Source of the DNA: Enterobacterales bacterium
GTDB taxonomy: Bacteria; Pseudomonadota; Gammaproteobacteria; Enterobacterales; Enterobacteriaceae
Assembly: GCA_015654745.1 (NCBI GenBank)
Contig: JAATGH010000051.1
Location: forward strand, 1 to 34,766
Reading direction: 5' to 3'
DNA length: 34,766 nt
A program made the translations under genes and the position numbers. The number at the start of each line of letters is the position of its first letter. Within the stretch, counting starts at the first letter, position 1. Of the stretch, positions 19,657 to 29,964 are shown piece by piece. The notes under the pieces are model-generated. The model was not told the origin of the DNA and did no database searches. It saw only the letters and a program-made list of their open reading frames with translations.

Positions 19657-20547
19657 TTAACCTTTCAGGCCACCGGCGGTAAGACCGTTCACCAGCCACC
19701 GCTGGGCCAGCAAGAACAGGAGGGTAATAGGAATGGCCGAGAGCACCGCGGCGGCGGCAAAATCCCCCCACAAATAGTTTTGCGGATTGAGGTACTGCTG
19801 CATACCCACCGCCAGGGTAAAGTTGTCCACGTCACGCAGCAACAGCGACGCCACCGGCACTTCAGTGATTGCCGCGATAAACGACAGCACGAACACCACC
19901 GCCAGGATCGGCACCGACAGCGGCAGCAGTACCAATCGGAACGCCTGCCAGGGGGTTGCGCCATCCAGCGATGCCGCTTCTTCCAATGAACCGTCGATGG
20001 TTTCAAAATACCCTTTGATGGTCCAAACATGCAGCGTGATACCCCCCAGATAGGCAAATATTACGCCGCTATGAGTATTTAGGCCGATAAACGGCAGGTA
20101 CTGTCCAAGCCGGTCAAACAAGGCATACAGCGCCACCAGCGACAGCACTGCCGGGAACATTTGGAAAATCAGCATGCCTTTGAGCAACAGGCTGCGACCG
20201 CGAAAGCGCATGCGGGCAAACGCATAGGCGCAAGTGGTGGACAGCGCCACGATGCCCATGGCGGTAATCGACGCCACCTTGACGGAGTTCCATAACCACA
20301 GCAAGACCGGAAACGGCGGCGGCGTGATACTGCCGTCAGCGTGCCGCACGCTGAACCCCAATGCCAGCCGCCAGTGCTCCAGGGAAATGTGCTCTGGGAT
20401 TAGACTGCCGGTGGCAAAGTTGCCGACACGCAGTGAAATCGCCAACACCATCAGCAACGGGAACACAATCATGGCAATAAAACCGAGCAGCAGCAGATGC
20501 GTCGCCGCCAGCCGCAGATGATGCGAGGATGATTGAACAATAGCCAT
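19657..20547 (-). CDS. malG: MalG, maltose ABC permease
   Basis: Inner-membrane permease subunit of the MalFGK2 maltose/maltodextrin transporter. The 296 residues equal the E. coli length. Six hydrophobic segments are visible, and the EAA loop ([15 protein letters not shown], near 190-205) that docks on MalK is intact. The C-terminus [11 protein letters not shown] is the segment known to reach toward the sugar-binding region in E. coli. It lies 12 bases after malF and before a strong minus-strand terminator, closing the malEFG operon. Confidence 0.97.
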   Translation of the reverse strand: MAIVQSSSHHLRLAATHLLLLGFIAMIVFPLLMVLAISLRVGNFATGSLIPEHISLEHWRLALGFSVRHADGSITPPPFPVLLWLWNSVKVASITAMGIVALSTTCAYAFARMRFRGRSLLLKGMLIFQMFPAVLSLVALYALFDRLGQYLPFIGLNTHSGVIFAYLGGITLHVWTIKGYFETIDGSLEEAASLDGATPWQAFRLVLLPLSVPILAVVFVLSFIAAITEVPVASLLLRDVDNFTLAVGMQQYLNPQNYLWGDFAAAAVLSAIPITLLFLLAQRWLVNGLTAGGLKG

Positions 20548-20559
20548 CGATTGAGCTCC

Positions 20560-22128
20560 TTAATCAAATGTCATGCGCGTTGCTTTCAGGTTAAGCAGCG
20601 CCAGGCCGCCCACTAATAAAAAGATAATGGTGGCAATCGCCGCGGCTAAACCAAAGTCCTGTCCACCGGCACCCTCGAAGGCAATGCGATAGGTATAGCT
20701 CACCAGCAGATCGGTATACCCCGCGGGAGTGGTAGTACCGATACGATCCGGGCCGCCGTTGGTAAGCAGTTGAATCAGGACAAAATTATTAAAGTTGAAG
20801 GCGAAGCTGGCAATCATCAGTGGAGTCAGCGGCTTGATTAACATCGGTAACGTGATGCGGAAAAAGTTTTGGAAAGGCCCGGCTCCGTCCATGGCCGATG
20901 CCTCATATAAATCATCCGGAATGGATTTCAATAAGCCCATGCACAGGATCATCATATAGGGGTATCCCAACCAGGTGTTGATGATCACCAGCATCGCCCG
21001 GGCCAAGGTAGGATCGTTAAACCAGCCAGGCTGAATACCAAATAACGCATGCAGTACTATATTGATTTCACCAAAGCTCTGGTTGAATAACCCTTTGAAA
21101 ATCAGGATGGAAATAAACGAGGGCACGGCATAAGGCAGGATCAGCATCATTCGATAGATCGCCCGGCCTTTCAGCGCTTCCCATTGCACCAGACAGGCCA
21201 GCACCATTCCAATGGCCACGGTTAACACCACCGTAAGCAGGGAAAAAATGATGGTCCAGGCGAAGATCGACAGAAACGGTCTTTGGATCCCCTGGTCGTG
21301 CAGTACCCGCAAAAAATTTTGCCATCCTACCGAAACGGTATAGCCGGGGCTGAGTTTATCTTCGCCAAACCGACCGTCGGCACCCAGTGCACGGTAAAAC
21401 CCATTCTGGTTATCCGGCAGGTAAACCACCCCGGTCAGGCTGTCGGTCAGGCGCAGGTCTCCGCCGGGAATATAGCGCGGCTGCAGGCTGGAAAATTGCC
21501 GCAATGAGCTCATTCGCAAACGCGTACCGTCGGGTAATTTCAGCGTCAATCGGTTCAGCGCCTGGCGATTTTGCGTAATACCCCGCAGCGCAGCGCGTTC
21601 CCCCGGCGGCGGCGCCGCCGATGAGCTCATCGGTAAGAGCCGATCTGTATCGGGGGTAAAAGAGAACGCCGGCGACAGCAGCCAGCCGCCATCGCCACCG
21701 GACAGGGCAAGCCGCCATTGCTCTCCTGCGGGGTACAGACCGAAATCATAAGGCTTGCCGGACAGGTTTTGCTGTTCAAGCAACACCGCCCTGGCGCGTT
21801 CGAAGGTTAACTGATGGATGCTACTGTAATTGGTAAAGGCGATAGCGACAGTACATATCAGCGGAAACAACACAAACAGGCCCATACCCGCCAGTCCCGG
21901 ATAGACATAACGCCAGGCATAGGCGCGGCCGCTGGCGAAAACATACAATCCCGTACTGGCCAGGGTGAGCGATAATATAGCAAACAAATACTCGCCACGG
22001 ATGTACATGGGTATCACCAGCCAAGCAAGCATTAGCGCGGCGAGCATCACCAATAGCCATTTCACCCAATGAAAACGCCACCAGCGTGGGCGTCTTCCCG
22101 TAGCCCTGCCAGGATAAATATCAGACAT
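20560..22128 (-). CDS. malF: MalF, maltose ABC permease
   Basis: Larger permease subunit of MalFGK2, carrying the transmembrane sugar-binding site. I start it at the ATG at 22128 (522 residues), which follows AGGAAGGG. The open frame continues up to 22215 but through the malE-malF hairpin, and those residues do not resemble MalF. Visible are the N-terminal helices, YAWRYVYPGLAGMGLFVLFPL, the large periplasmic P2 loop (about residues 95-275), and the EAA loop EASAMDGAGPFQNF, ending LNLKATRMTFD as in E. coli. The P2 loop is the least conserved portion. Confidence 0.96.
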   Translation of the reverse strand: MSDIYPGRATGRRPRWWRFHWVKWLLVMLAALMLAWLVIPMYIRGEYLFAILSLTLASTGLYVFASGRAYAWRYVYPGLAGMGLFVLFPLICTVAIAFTNYSSIHQLTFERARAVLLEQQNLSGKPYDFGLYPAGEQWRLALSGGDGGWLLSPAFSFTPDTDRLLPMSSSAAPPPGERAALRGITQNRQALNRLTLKLPDGTRLRMSSLRQFSSLQPRYIPGGDLRLTDSLTGVVYLPDNQNGFYRALGADGRFGEDKLSPGYTVSVGWQNFLRVLHDQGIQRPFLSIFAWTIIFSLLTVVLTVAIGMVLACLVQWEALKGRAIYRMMLILPYAVPSFISILIFKGLFNQSFGEINIVLHALFGIQPGWFNDPTLARAMLVIINTWLGYPYMMILCMGLLKSIPDDLYEASAMDGAGPFQNFFRITLPMLIKPLTPLMIASFAFNFNNFVLIQLLTNGGPDRIGTTTPAGYTDLLVSYTYRIAFEGAGGQDFGLAAAIATIIFLLVGGLALLNLKATRMTFD

Positions 22129-22140
22129 AACCCTTCCTAT

Positions 22141-22221
22141 TGCGACGGATGACCACAAAAAACCAATCAGTCGACCTGATACGTGAACCGGACGGCCCTG
22201 AGCCGTCCGGTTCACGGCAGG
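22141..22221 (-). repeat. malE-malF intergenic hairpin (REP-like mRNA stabiliser/attenuator)
   Basis: A perfect 14-bp stem GTGAACCGGACGGC (22183-22196) and GCCGTCCGGTTCAC (22202-22215) with a 5-base loop begins 7 bases past the malE stop. Downstream on the minus strand a smaller ATCAG/CTGAT stem is followed after two bases by six T. In E. coli this gap holds REP sequences that protect malE mRNA and raise MalE over MalF. The position suggests the same job here, and the sequence is not the E. coli REP. Confidence 0.85.
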
Positions 22222-23415
22222 TTATTTAGTGAGACGGGTTTTCACCCCATCCAGGGCTTCCTGGACCGTTTGTTTACCATTAATGGCATTGGTCACGGCA
22301 CTGCGTTCGGCATACCAGAAGACGCTCATTTGGGGAATATTCGGCATAATCTCCCCTTTCTGCGCGTTTTGCATTGTTGCGGCGATACGGGGATCCTTGG
22401 CCAGCTCCGCCTGGTAGCTTTTCAGCGCCACCGCGCCGAGCGGCTTATCCTTATTCATGGCTTCCAGCCCGTCCCTGGTCAGCAGGTAGTTTTCTAAAAA
22501 CTCCTTCGCCAGCTCCTTATTGGGGCTGGCGGCATTGATCCCGGCGCTCAGGACGCCGACAAACGGCTTGGAAGGATGGCCTTTAAAGGTGGGCAATGGC
22601 GCCACACCATAATGAACACCGCTTTTCTCCATATTACCCCATGCCCAGGGCCCGTCGATGCTCATGGCGGTTTGGCCTTTATTAAAGGCGGCTTCGGCAA
22701 CAGAATAGTCAGTATCGGCATTGATATGCTTATTTTTAATCAGATCGACGATAAATTGCAGGCCGGCGCGGGAGCCCGCATTATTAACGCCAACATCCTT
22801 GGTGTTATAACCGCCGTTTTCCGACTTAAAGGCATAACCGCCGTCGGCTGCGATAAGCGGCCAGGTAAAATAAGGTTCCCGCAGGTTCCACATAATGGCG
22901 CTTTTGCCCTGGGTCCGCAGCTTGGTATCCAGCGCGGGAATCTCTTCCCAGGTCTTGGGCGGAGCCGCAACCAGGTCTTTGTTGTAAATCAGAGACAAGG
23001 ATTCCACCGCGATGGGGTAGGCAATCAGCTTGCCGTTATAACGCACCGCGTCCCAGGTGAAAGGAAACAGCTTGTCCTGGAAAGCCTTGTCGGGAGTCAC
23101 CTCCGCCAACAGGCCGGATTGGGCGTACCCTCCGAATCTATCGTGCGCCCAGAGGATAATGTCCGGACCATCACCGGTGGCCGCCACCTGTGGGTATTTT
23201 TCCTCGAGTTTATCCGGGTGTTCCACCGTCACCTTAATGCCGGTGTCCTGTTCAAATTTTTTGCCTACCTCAGCCAATCCATTGTAACTCTTGTCGCCAT
23301 TGATCCAAATCAACAGCTTGCCTTCCTCTATTTTGGCAAAGGCTGAAGAACACGTCATCGCCGATATAACGGCCGATAATGTGAAGGTATATAGAGCAGA
23401 CTTCATGCTAGCCAT
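22222..23415 (-). CDS. malE: MalE, periplasmic maltose-binding protein
   Basis: Periplasmic substrate-binding protein that delivers maltose and maltodextrins to MalFGK2. The 397-residue precursor has a signal peptide ending CSSAFA followed by [19 protein letters not shown], almost the E. coli mature start. Ligand-contact blocks such as [21 protein letters not shown] and [14 protein letters not shown] are conserved, and it ends [11 protein letters not shown]. The ATG at 23415 has AAGGAAGGA at good distance. An in-frame ATG three codons later (MKSALYTF) is an alternative. It is first in malEFG and divergent from malK across a shared control region. Confidence 0.97.
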   Translation of the reverse strand: MASMKSALYTFTLSAVISAMTCSSAFAKIEEGKLLIWINGDKSYNGLAEVGKKFEQDTGIKVTVEHPDKLEEKYPQVAATGDGPDIILWAHDRFGGYAQSGLLAEVTPDKAFQDKLFPFTWDAVRYNGKLIAYPIAVESLSLIYNKDLVAAPPKTWEEIPALDTKLRTQGKSAIMWNLREPYFTWPLIAADGGYAFKSENGGYNTKDVGVNNAGSRAGLQFIVDLIKNKHINADTDYSVAEAAFNKGQTAMSIDGPWAWGNMEKSGVHYGVAPLPTFKGHPSKPFVGVLSAGINAASPNKELAKEFLENYLLTRDGLEAMNKDKPLGAVALKSYQAELAKDPRIAATMQNAQKGEIMPNIPQMSVFWYAERSAVTNAINGKQTVQEALDGVKTRLTK

Positions 23416-23818
23416 AGTTCCATCCTTCCTTTCTTTTAGCGTAGCGAGGCTCCGGCGATGCGGATTCGCTGGGAATTGACACGAACGCTATACTGCGCAT
23501 AATTTTTAGCCCCCTCATCCTCCTACCCCCTACGCCCCCGCCCCTCCCGTTGTGATCGCATTAACACTCCCCGGTGATTTGCGCTGTAGAACACATAAAA
23601 CAGGCGGCATAGTTGCCACAGCCGTCACGTTTTTAGTCAGCACGCCCGCGTTGTGGCCGGGTAATCGTATTCCCGTCCTCCCTCCACCTCCACCGTGAAA
23701 AAAGCCCGACCGGATGATTCACGCCGTACGCGTTTCACTCACACTAGCCGTCACTTGATGTCAACCTGCCCACCACAACGCCGGCGGACAGGAAAATCAC
23801 AGGCAGGAAGAAGCACCT
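23416..23818. promoter_or_regulatory. malE-malK divergent control region (MalT and CRP sites)
   Basis: A 403-bp gap without genes. GGAGGATGAG is present on the minus strand (23514-23523), identical to the malP site, and a GGATGA core is at 23712-23717. TCCTCC (GGAGGA reversed) occurs at 23521-23523 with neighbours and at 23676-23681. TGTGATCGCATTAACA at 23551-23566 has a perfect left CRP half-site and a partial right one. This fits the E. coli malEp-malKp arrangement, in which MalT and CRP jointly activate both operons. Between the sites the sequence is C-rich on the plus strand and otherwise featureless. The malK ribosome binding site AGGAAG is near 23805. Confidence 0.7.
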
Positions 23819-24928
23819 ATGGCAAGCGTTACTCTGAAGAATATCTGCAAAAGTTACGGTGAGAACGTGATCTCCCAAGATATCAATTTAGATATCGCCG
23901 AAGGGGAATTTGTGGTGTTTGTCGGCCCATCAGGGTGCGGAAAATCTACACTGCTGAGGATGATCGCCGGGCTGGAAGATATTACGTCTGGCGAGCTGAA
24001 AATTAACGGTCGTCGAATGAACGAGGTCCCTCCTGCCGAACGCGGAGTAGGAATGGTATTCCAGTCCTACGCGCTTTATCCGCATCTGTCGGTCGCCGGC
24101 AATATGTCATTCGGCCTAAAGCTGGCTCATGTCAAAAAAGACGAAATCGACCGCCGCGTCAATCAGGTGGCGGATATTCTCCAATTGGGCCACTTGCTGG
24201 AGCGCCGTCCCAAAGCGTTGTCCGGCGGCCAGCGGCAAAGGGTTGCCATCGGCCGGACCTTAGTGGCGGAACCGCAGGTATTCCTTCTCGATGAACCGCT
24301 GTCGAACCTGGATGCGGCGCTGCGAGTCCAGATGCGTATCGAAATTTCCCGGCTGCACCAGCGCCTACGCCGCACCATGATTTATGTCACCCATGATCAG
24401 ACCGAAGCCATGACGCTTGCGGACAAGATCGTGGTGCTGGACGGGGGGCGCGTGGCACAGGTCGGCAAACCGCTGGAACTGTATCACTACCCATCTAATC
24501 GTTTTGTCGCCGGGTTTATCGGCTCGCCGAAGATGAATTTCCTACCGGTAAAAGTCACCGCGACCGCCATCGACCAGGTACAGGTTGAACTGCCGAACAA
24601 CCTGAAAATCTGGCTGCCGGTGGACAGCAGCCGGGTGGAGGTCGGCGCCAACATGTCGCTGGGTATCCGACCGGAGCATCTGCAGGCAAGCAAAATCGCC
24701 GATGTCATTTTGGAAGGTGTAGTGCAAGTAGTGGAACAACTGGGGTACGAGACCCTGATCCATATTCAAATTCCCTCCATTCGCCTCGACCTTGTCTACC
24801 GCCAAAATGACGTGGTGTTGGTAACCGAGGGTGCCCTATTCGCTATCGGCCTGCCGCCCCAGCGTTGCCATTTATTCCGAGAGGATGGCAGCGCCTGCCG
24901 ACGGTTATATCAGGAACCGGGCGTATAA
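23819..24928 (+). CDS. malK: MalK, maltose ABC transporter ATPase
   Basis: ATPase of MalFGK2, also a regulator that holds MalT inactive when no sugar is transported and a target of unphosphorylated EIIA-Glc in E. coli. The 369-residue product has Walker [10 protein letters not shown] (36-44), [16 protein letters not shown], Walker [13 protein letters not shown], switch [11 protein letters not shown] and a C-terminal regulatory domain starting near 236 ([14 protein letters not shown]), ending RRLYQEPGV. It starts the malK-lamB-malM operon. Compared with E. coli nothing essential is missing. Confidence 0.98.
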   Translation: MASVTLKNICKSYGENVISQDINLDIAEGEFVVFVGPSGCGKSTLLRMIAGLEDITSGELKINGRRMNEVPPAERGVGMVFQSYALYPHLSVAGNMSFGLKLAHVKKDEIDRRVNQVADILQLGHLLERRPKALSGGQRQRVAIGRTLVAEPQVFLLDEPLSNLDAALRVQMRIEISRLHQRLRRTMIYVTHDQTEAMTLADKIVVLDGGRVAQVGKPLELYHYPSNRFVAGFIGSPKMNFLPVKVTATAIDQVQVELPNNLKIWLPVDSSRVEVGANMSLGIRPEHLQASKIADVILEGVVQVVEQLGYETLIHIQIPSIRLDLVYRQNDVVLVTEGALFAIGLPPQRCHLFREDGSACRRLYQEPGV

Positions 24929-26239
<1,311 letters not shown>

Positions 26240-26269
26240 GGCCGGTGGTTAATCGGTAAGTCTGACTTA

Positions 26270-26302
26270 ACCGGCATAGGGTATTGCCTGCCCTATACCG
26301 GT
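26270..26302. repeat. lamB-malM intergenic hairpin
   Basis: ACCGGCATAGGG (26270-26281) pairs with CCCTATACCGGT (26291-26302), 11 of 12 positions, around a 9-base loop. E. coli has REP sequences in this gap. A T-run is absent, so this more likely shapes mRNA stability or reduces readthrough into malM than terminates. A smaller TAAGT/ACTTA stem lies just upstream near 26257-26269. Confidence 0.75.
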
Positions 26303-26326
26303 GCTCTTCCATATGGGAATATAATA

Positions 26327-27247
26327 ATGAATAAAAACATACTGATCTTCGGTCTCACCGCCGCCTTGATGGCGATTTCGCCATCGGCGTCGTTCGCCGC
26401 GGCCCTCTCCGGGCCGGAAAATATCTCTGTGGCGCCGTCATTATCGCCATCAAAGCTTCAACCCTTGCCATGGGATCCCCTGACACCCCCGTCCAGCCGC
26501 AACATCACGTTGGACTCCGCGTCGCCACGGCTTTCGCAGGGCGATATACAGGGTGCGGTAGCGGCCTTTACCCTGCCGGCCAATCGCGGCACCCTGGATA
26601 TTACGCTCAGTAGCATCGTGGACCACGGCCAGGTGTATGTACCAAACGTGCTGGTTCTGGATGAACAACTGCGCCCGGCCGCTTATTTTCCCAGTAGCTA
26701 TTTCCCTTACCAGAAACCGGGCATGGCCGCGGGCGAACGCCTTAGCGGCTCGATGAAACTCACGCCGGCGCTGGGCCAACAGCAAATTTATCTGCTCATC
26801 TATACCACGCGCCAGAATCTCGCCGGCACTACCACTCTGACCAATCCGGCCAAGGCCTATGCCGAAGGTATTGGCACCTCGGCACCGGCCATCCCGGACC
26901 CCATCGCCCGCCATGCCGACACGGGGAACATCAAAATCGAAGTGGTTACCGAGCAAAACAGCAGTAACATTATGATTGGTCAGCCATTCGCCGCACCGGC
27001 CACCGTACCGGTAGTCGTGGGCGCAACCACGCTGCCCGCGCCGGCGAGCTTGCCCGCCCCTACGGCATCCACGGCCCGCGCCGCGCCGGTGCTCAACGAC
27101 ACCGAAAATTATTTTAACCGGGCCATCAAACAGGCGGTGAGCGACGGCAATATTGACAAGGCGCTAAAATTGCTTGATGAAGCAGAGCGGCTGGGATCAG
27201 CGTCGGCACGGCAAACATTTATCAGTAGCGTAAAAGGCAAGGGATGA
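26327..27247 (+). CDS. malM: MalM, periplasmic protein of the maltose regulon
   Basis: Periplasmic protein of unknown exact role, last in malK-lamB-malM. The 306-residue length equals E. coli MalM. A signal peptide ends ASFAA. Conserved stretches include AYFPSSYFPYQKPGM, KLTPALGQQQIYLLIYTTRQ, AIPDPIARHADTG and the near-identical C-terminus NIDKALKLLDEAERLGSASA followed by RQTFISSVKGKG. A low-complexity Ala/Pro linker (about 224-255) separates the two parts. The identity is sure. The function is not known for the family. Confidence 0.95.
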   Translation: MNKNILIFGLTAALMAISPSASFAAALSGPENISVAPSLSPSKLQPLPWDPLTPPSSRNITLDSASPRLSQGDIQGAVAAFTLPANRGTLDITLSSIVDHGQVYVPNVLVLDEQLRPAAYFPSSYFPYQKPGMAAGERLSGSMKLTPALGQQQIYLLIYTTRQNLAGTTTLTNPAKAYAEGIGTSAPAIPDPIARHADTGNIKIEVVTEQNSSNIMIGQPFAAPATVPVVVGATTLPAPASLPAPTASTARAAPVLNDTENYFNRAIKQAVSDGNIDKALKLLDEAERLGSASARQTFISSVKGKG

Positions 27248-27283
27248 ACGTGTCCCGATACTGCTGATAGTTGGCAGATTACT

Positions 27284-27307
27284 GGTGCGCTTAGGCGCAC
27301 CTTTTTT
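27284..27307 (+). terminator. Intrinsic terminator after malM
   Basis: GGTGCGC (27284-27290) pairs perfectly with GCGCACC (27295-27301) around TTAG, followed by six T (27302-27307). It lies 37 bp past the malM stop and ends the malK-lamB-malM transcript. Confidence 0.93.
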
Positions 27308-27475
27308 CCTTCAGCGATGAAAAAAACCGCCTAGCGCTAATCTATATCATTGTTTCAGCCGGGCAAGGTCATTATGATGCCGCAGCCCATCACCGGCCGG
27401 AACGCTTGTTTCCGCCAGTGGCGGAGCTTCACAGGATAATAATCCACTTCATTTTGCTTTTTTTGCTGAGGATAT

Positions 27476-28033
27476 ATGCATACCAACAAGTTGGCGAACC
27501 CCGGCCCGCTGGGACTCATGGGCTTCGGGATGACCACGGTCTTGCTCAACCTGCATAACGCCGGTTTCTTCCCACTGACCTCAATTATTATCAGTATGGG
27601 TATTTTCTACGGGGGCATCGCGCAAATTATTGCCGGTATTATGGAATACAAACACGGCAATACCTTCGGCACGACGGCATTTACCTCTTACGGTGCGTTT
27701 TGGCTGAGTTTGGTAGGAATACTATTATTGCCACGCATGGGACTGGCCGACGCCAGCGATGCGGTTTTCCTCGGAGTTTATTTAGGGCTGTGGGGCATAT
27801 TTACGCTATTTATGTTTTTCGGCACCTTACGCGCCAGCCGCGCCCTGCAGATCGTATTCGGCAGCCTGACCCTGCTGTTCGCCATGCTCTGCGCCGGCAA
27901 TATCACCGGCAATCACACGATCATCGTGGCCGCGGGTTATATCCGATTATTCTGCGGCGCCAGCGCCATCTACCTGGCAATGGCGGAAGTGATCAACGAA
28001 CAAATGGATCGCCAGGTAATGCCTATCGGCTGA
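27476..28033 (+). CDS. satP: SatP (YaaH), acetate/succinate transporter
   Basis: Inner-membrane proton-coupled acetate and succinate transporter of the GPR1/FUN34/YaaH (AceTr) family. The 185-residue product starts [20 protein letters not shown], carrying the family NPxPLGL signature, followed by about six hydrophobic segments (for example [16 protein letters not shown] and [19 protein letters not shown]), and ends [13 protein letters not shown]. Length agrees with E. coli SatP (188). A GAGGA site lies about seven bases upstream. It stands alone between the malM terminator and a palindromic region, so it is likely a single-gene unit. Why it neighbours the mal genes is not evident. Confidence 0.93.
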   Translation: MHTNKLANPGPLGLMGFGMTTVLLNLHNAGFFPLTSIIISMGIFYGGIAQIIAGIMEYKHGNTFGTTAFTSYGAFWLSLVGILLLPRMGLADASDAVFLGVYLGLWGIFTLFMFFGTLRASRALQIVFGSLTLLFAMLCAGNITGNHTIIVAAGYIRLFCGASAIYLAMAEVINEQMDRQVMPIG

Positions 28034-28383
28034 CATAACCGGCCAAGGCGTTGCCGGCCGGATTGCGTCGCTGCCGCCAGGTCCGGCCGGGATAACGCCG
28101 GCCGGACCTGATACTGCCCCGACTACCGGCCGACGTTCCACGCGACGTCATTAACACCATTGGCTTGGGTTATACCGAATACCGGTACGGCGGTGTTATA
28201 TGAATGGCGCCAATTAGCGCAGCGGTAAAGTATTAACATATAATAGCAATGAATCGGGGATAAACGAATAAACCAACGGTATGCGGCAAGGTTGTGCGCG
28301 GTAATTGGCTACTATAAATTACTATCTCAGCCGACCCTTTGCTGTCATATACCAATGGAATATTGATAACACGATGGTAACCT
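28034..28383. repeat. Gene-free stretch with GC palindromes (REP-like)
   Basis: A 350-bp gap. The main element is a perfect 13-bp inverted repeat CAGGTCCGGCCGG (28078-28090) / CCGGCCGGACCTG (28098-28110) with a 7-base loop. A weaker CCGG-based palindrome lies at about 28039-28062, and TAACACC/GGTGTTA pair at 28152-28198. No T-run follows, so these look like REP-type palindromes, although they may also end satP transcription. From about 28200 the sequence turns AT-rich, with a TATAAT at 28239-28244 that could be a -10 box for the next gene, but no convincing -35. Confidence 0.75.
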
Positions 28384-28926
28384 ATGCATGCAACCTATAA
28401 CCCGCACTGCGATAAGACTCGAAAAATTACATTATATCATCAAGAGGATCTCCCCTTTTTTGGCGGCGGCGTTGAAGATGACCGAATGATCCACAGTCTT
28501 GCCGATGTCTCTAATCAGCCGGTCAGTCTGTTAAACTCATTGAGTAACGCGCTGCTTTATACCACAGTAGCCATCGGCACCGTTTTGATTACGACCTTTT
28601 ATATAACCAACAGCGTAAACGGCATTATCGAGGGGCAAACTCACGCCCAAGATCAGGCCCAGCATGGTCATTACCGATCGGTCCACAGAGGTATATGCGC
28701 CGGCCTGCTTGGCGGGGCCGCCTGCGGATTATTTTCCGGACTGGCCTTGCGCAGACTAAACAATGTTTACAATGTACTCGGCGGGCCCGCCCCAAGCCCA
28801 TGGCACCGGGTGAAAATCAGCACGCTGGCAGGATTGGCGGCAGGAGGCATCGGTGGCGGATTCTACGCTAGCGTATTACATAATAACGCGTATGAAACTG
28901 TAGCCAAGCTTGAAATATTCTCCTGA
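28384..28926 (+). CDS. Unrecognised glycine-rich membrane protein
   Basis: A 180-residue product that I cannot assign to a family. The first 50 residues are polar (PHCDKTRKITLYHQEDLPFF). Three hydrophobic stretches follow: about 54-76 (LLYTTVAIGTVLITTFY), 103-122 (GICAGLLGGAACGLFSGLAL) and 145-165 (ISTLAGLAAGGIGGGFYASV). The latter two are glycine-zipper-like, a pattern seen in helices that pack closely or oligomerise. A histidine/glutamine-rich loop (QTHAQDQAQHGHYRSVHR) joins helix 1 and 2. No strong ribosome binding site precedes the ATG at 28384, and an internal ATG at 28486 is possible. There are no operon partners. Coding status is likely from length and organisation but unproven. Confidence 0.55.
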   Translation: MHATYNPHCDKTRKITLYHQEDLPFFGGGVEDDRMIHSLADVSNQPVSLLNSLSNALLYTTVAIGTVLITTFYITNSVNGIIEGQTHAQDQAQHGHYRSVHRGICAGLLGGAACGLFSGLALRRLNNVYNVLGGPAPSPWHRVKISTLAGLAAGGIGGGFYASVLHNNAYETVAKLEIFS

Positions 28927-28970
28927 AATAAGAACAATATAATAACGATTTTTCCCCACTGCCATGCGCT

Positions 28971-28993
28971 CCCCGCCCACGAATGTGGCGGGG
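28971..28993. repeat. GC hairpin between orphan gene and SDR gene
   Basis: CCCCGCCCAC and GTGGCGGGG pair with one bulged C around GAAT. The two genes converge on this spot. No T-run follows in either direction, so a terminator role is possible but weakly supported. Confidence 0.5.
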
Positions 28994-29004
28994 GTTATCG
29001 CGGC

Positions 29005-29781
29005 CTATCCCCGCCCGGCAAACGGCATATTGCTGGCCATAATGGTCATCGTCAGAATATTCGTCGACAACGGCAGCGCGGCCATGTGCCGCACGGCATC
29101 GGCGACATGGCCAACGTCCATCATCGGCTCCGGCGCGATATGGCCGTCGGCTTGCAACACCCCTTTCTTCATACGTTGAGACAAATCGGTGAGCGCATTG
29201 CCAATATCAATTTGGCTACACACGATATTAAACGCGCGTCCGTCAAGGGCAATGCTTTTGGTCAGGCCAGTCACCGCATGCTTGCTGGCGGTATACGGCG
29301 ACGTAAACGGCCTCGGCGTATGCGCGGAGATGGAACCATTATTAATGATCCGTCCCCCTTGAGGCACCTGTTTACGCATCAGGCCGAACGCGGCGCGCGC
29401 GCAGAGAAACACCCCGGTAACATTGGTATCGATAACGTTCAGCCAGGTTTCTACCGGCAGCTCATCCATCGGCACCGCCGGCGCGTTAACCCCCGCATTA
29501 TTAAACACCACGTCAAGCCGACCATACTTGTCGGCAATTTGCGCAAACAACGCATCAACACTGCGCGGATCGCGCACATCGGTCGCCACCGCCAGCGCCT
29601 CCCCGCCGTCGGCGGCGGCCGTTGCCACTAACTGGTCCAAGGGTTCCTGCCGACGCCCGGCCACCACCACGGTAAATCCGTCGGACAACAACCCCAACGC
29701 CACGGCGCGCCCGATACCGCTACCGGCGCCAGTGACCAAGGCAATCTTACGGTTAAGCTCTGTGTGCTGTAAATCGGACAT
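29005..29781 (-). CDS. Short-chain dehydrogenase/reductase (SDR)
   Basis: Classical NAD(P)-dependent SDR oxidoreductase, cytoplasmic, with unknown substrate. The 258-residue protein has the cofactor motif TGAGSGIG (17-24), NNAG (94-97), catalytic Ser in NNGSIS (150 or 152) and YTASK (Tyr163, Lys167). I start it at the ATG at 29781, preceded by GAGGCTTTTT. Seven residues upstream an earlier ATG (29802) lacks a site of this quality. It stands alone and converges with the orphan membrane protein gene. GGR in VVAGRR after beta-2 hints at NADP(H) preference, but this is an inference from the family pattern. Confidence 0.88.
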   Translation of the reverse strand: MSDLQHTELNRKIALVTGAGSGIGRAVALGLLSDGFTVVVAGRRQEPLDQLVATAAADGGEALAVATDVRDPRSVDALFAQIADKYGRLDVVFNNAGVNAPAVPMDELPVETWLNVIDTNVTGVFLCARAAFGLMRKQVPQGGRIINNGSISAHTPRPFTSPYTASKHAVTGLTKSIALDGRAFNIVCSQIDIGNALTDLSQRMKKGVLQADGHIAPEPMMDVGHVADAVRHMAALPLSTNILTMTIMASNMPFAGRG

Positions 29782-29932
29782 AAAAAGCCTCAGTTTAATC
29801 ATTAGGGAACAAAAGGTTATTTATCATAATGAAACAACCCGCGCCCGGCGTAAAGCGGGGTTTCCCCAAGATATTGCAGATTCGTTTGGGCTTTTGCCTT
29901 AGGTAGGTCACAACATCCCGGCGCATCAAAAG
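29782..29932. other. Upstream region of the SDR gene, no gene seen
   Basis: Contains an imperfect hairpin AACCCGC/GCGGGGTT near 29836-29862 and a GGGGTTTCCCC element. No tRNA, ORF or familiar RNA was recognised, although the terminator immediately to its right implies that some transcript ends there. Confidence 0.4.
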
Positions 29933-29964
29933 AAAAAGCCCTGACGTTTAGATCAGGGCTTTTT
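29933..29964. terminator. Strong bidirectional terminator hairpin with no adjacent gene
   Basis: AAAAAGCCCTGA (29933-29944) pairs perfectly with TCAGGGCTTTTT (29953-29964), loop of eight, giving a U-run on both strands. The nearest genes do not point at it: the SDR gene starts to the left and reads away, and the next recognised gene on the right is over 0.7 kb off. It may mark a lost gene or an unannotated small RNA. Confidence 0.88.

Noticed and set aside
22129-22215. 29-residue extension of MalF
   Set aside because: It would translate the malE-malF hairpin. The ATG at 22128 has AGGAAGGG and gives the usual MalF length.
29836-29932. Possible tRNA or tmRNA remnant near the SDR promoter
   Set aside because: No T-loop sequence (GGTTCRA) or acceptor stem could be found.
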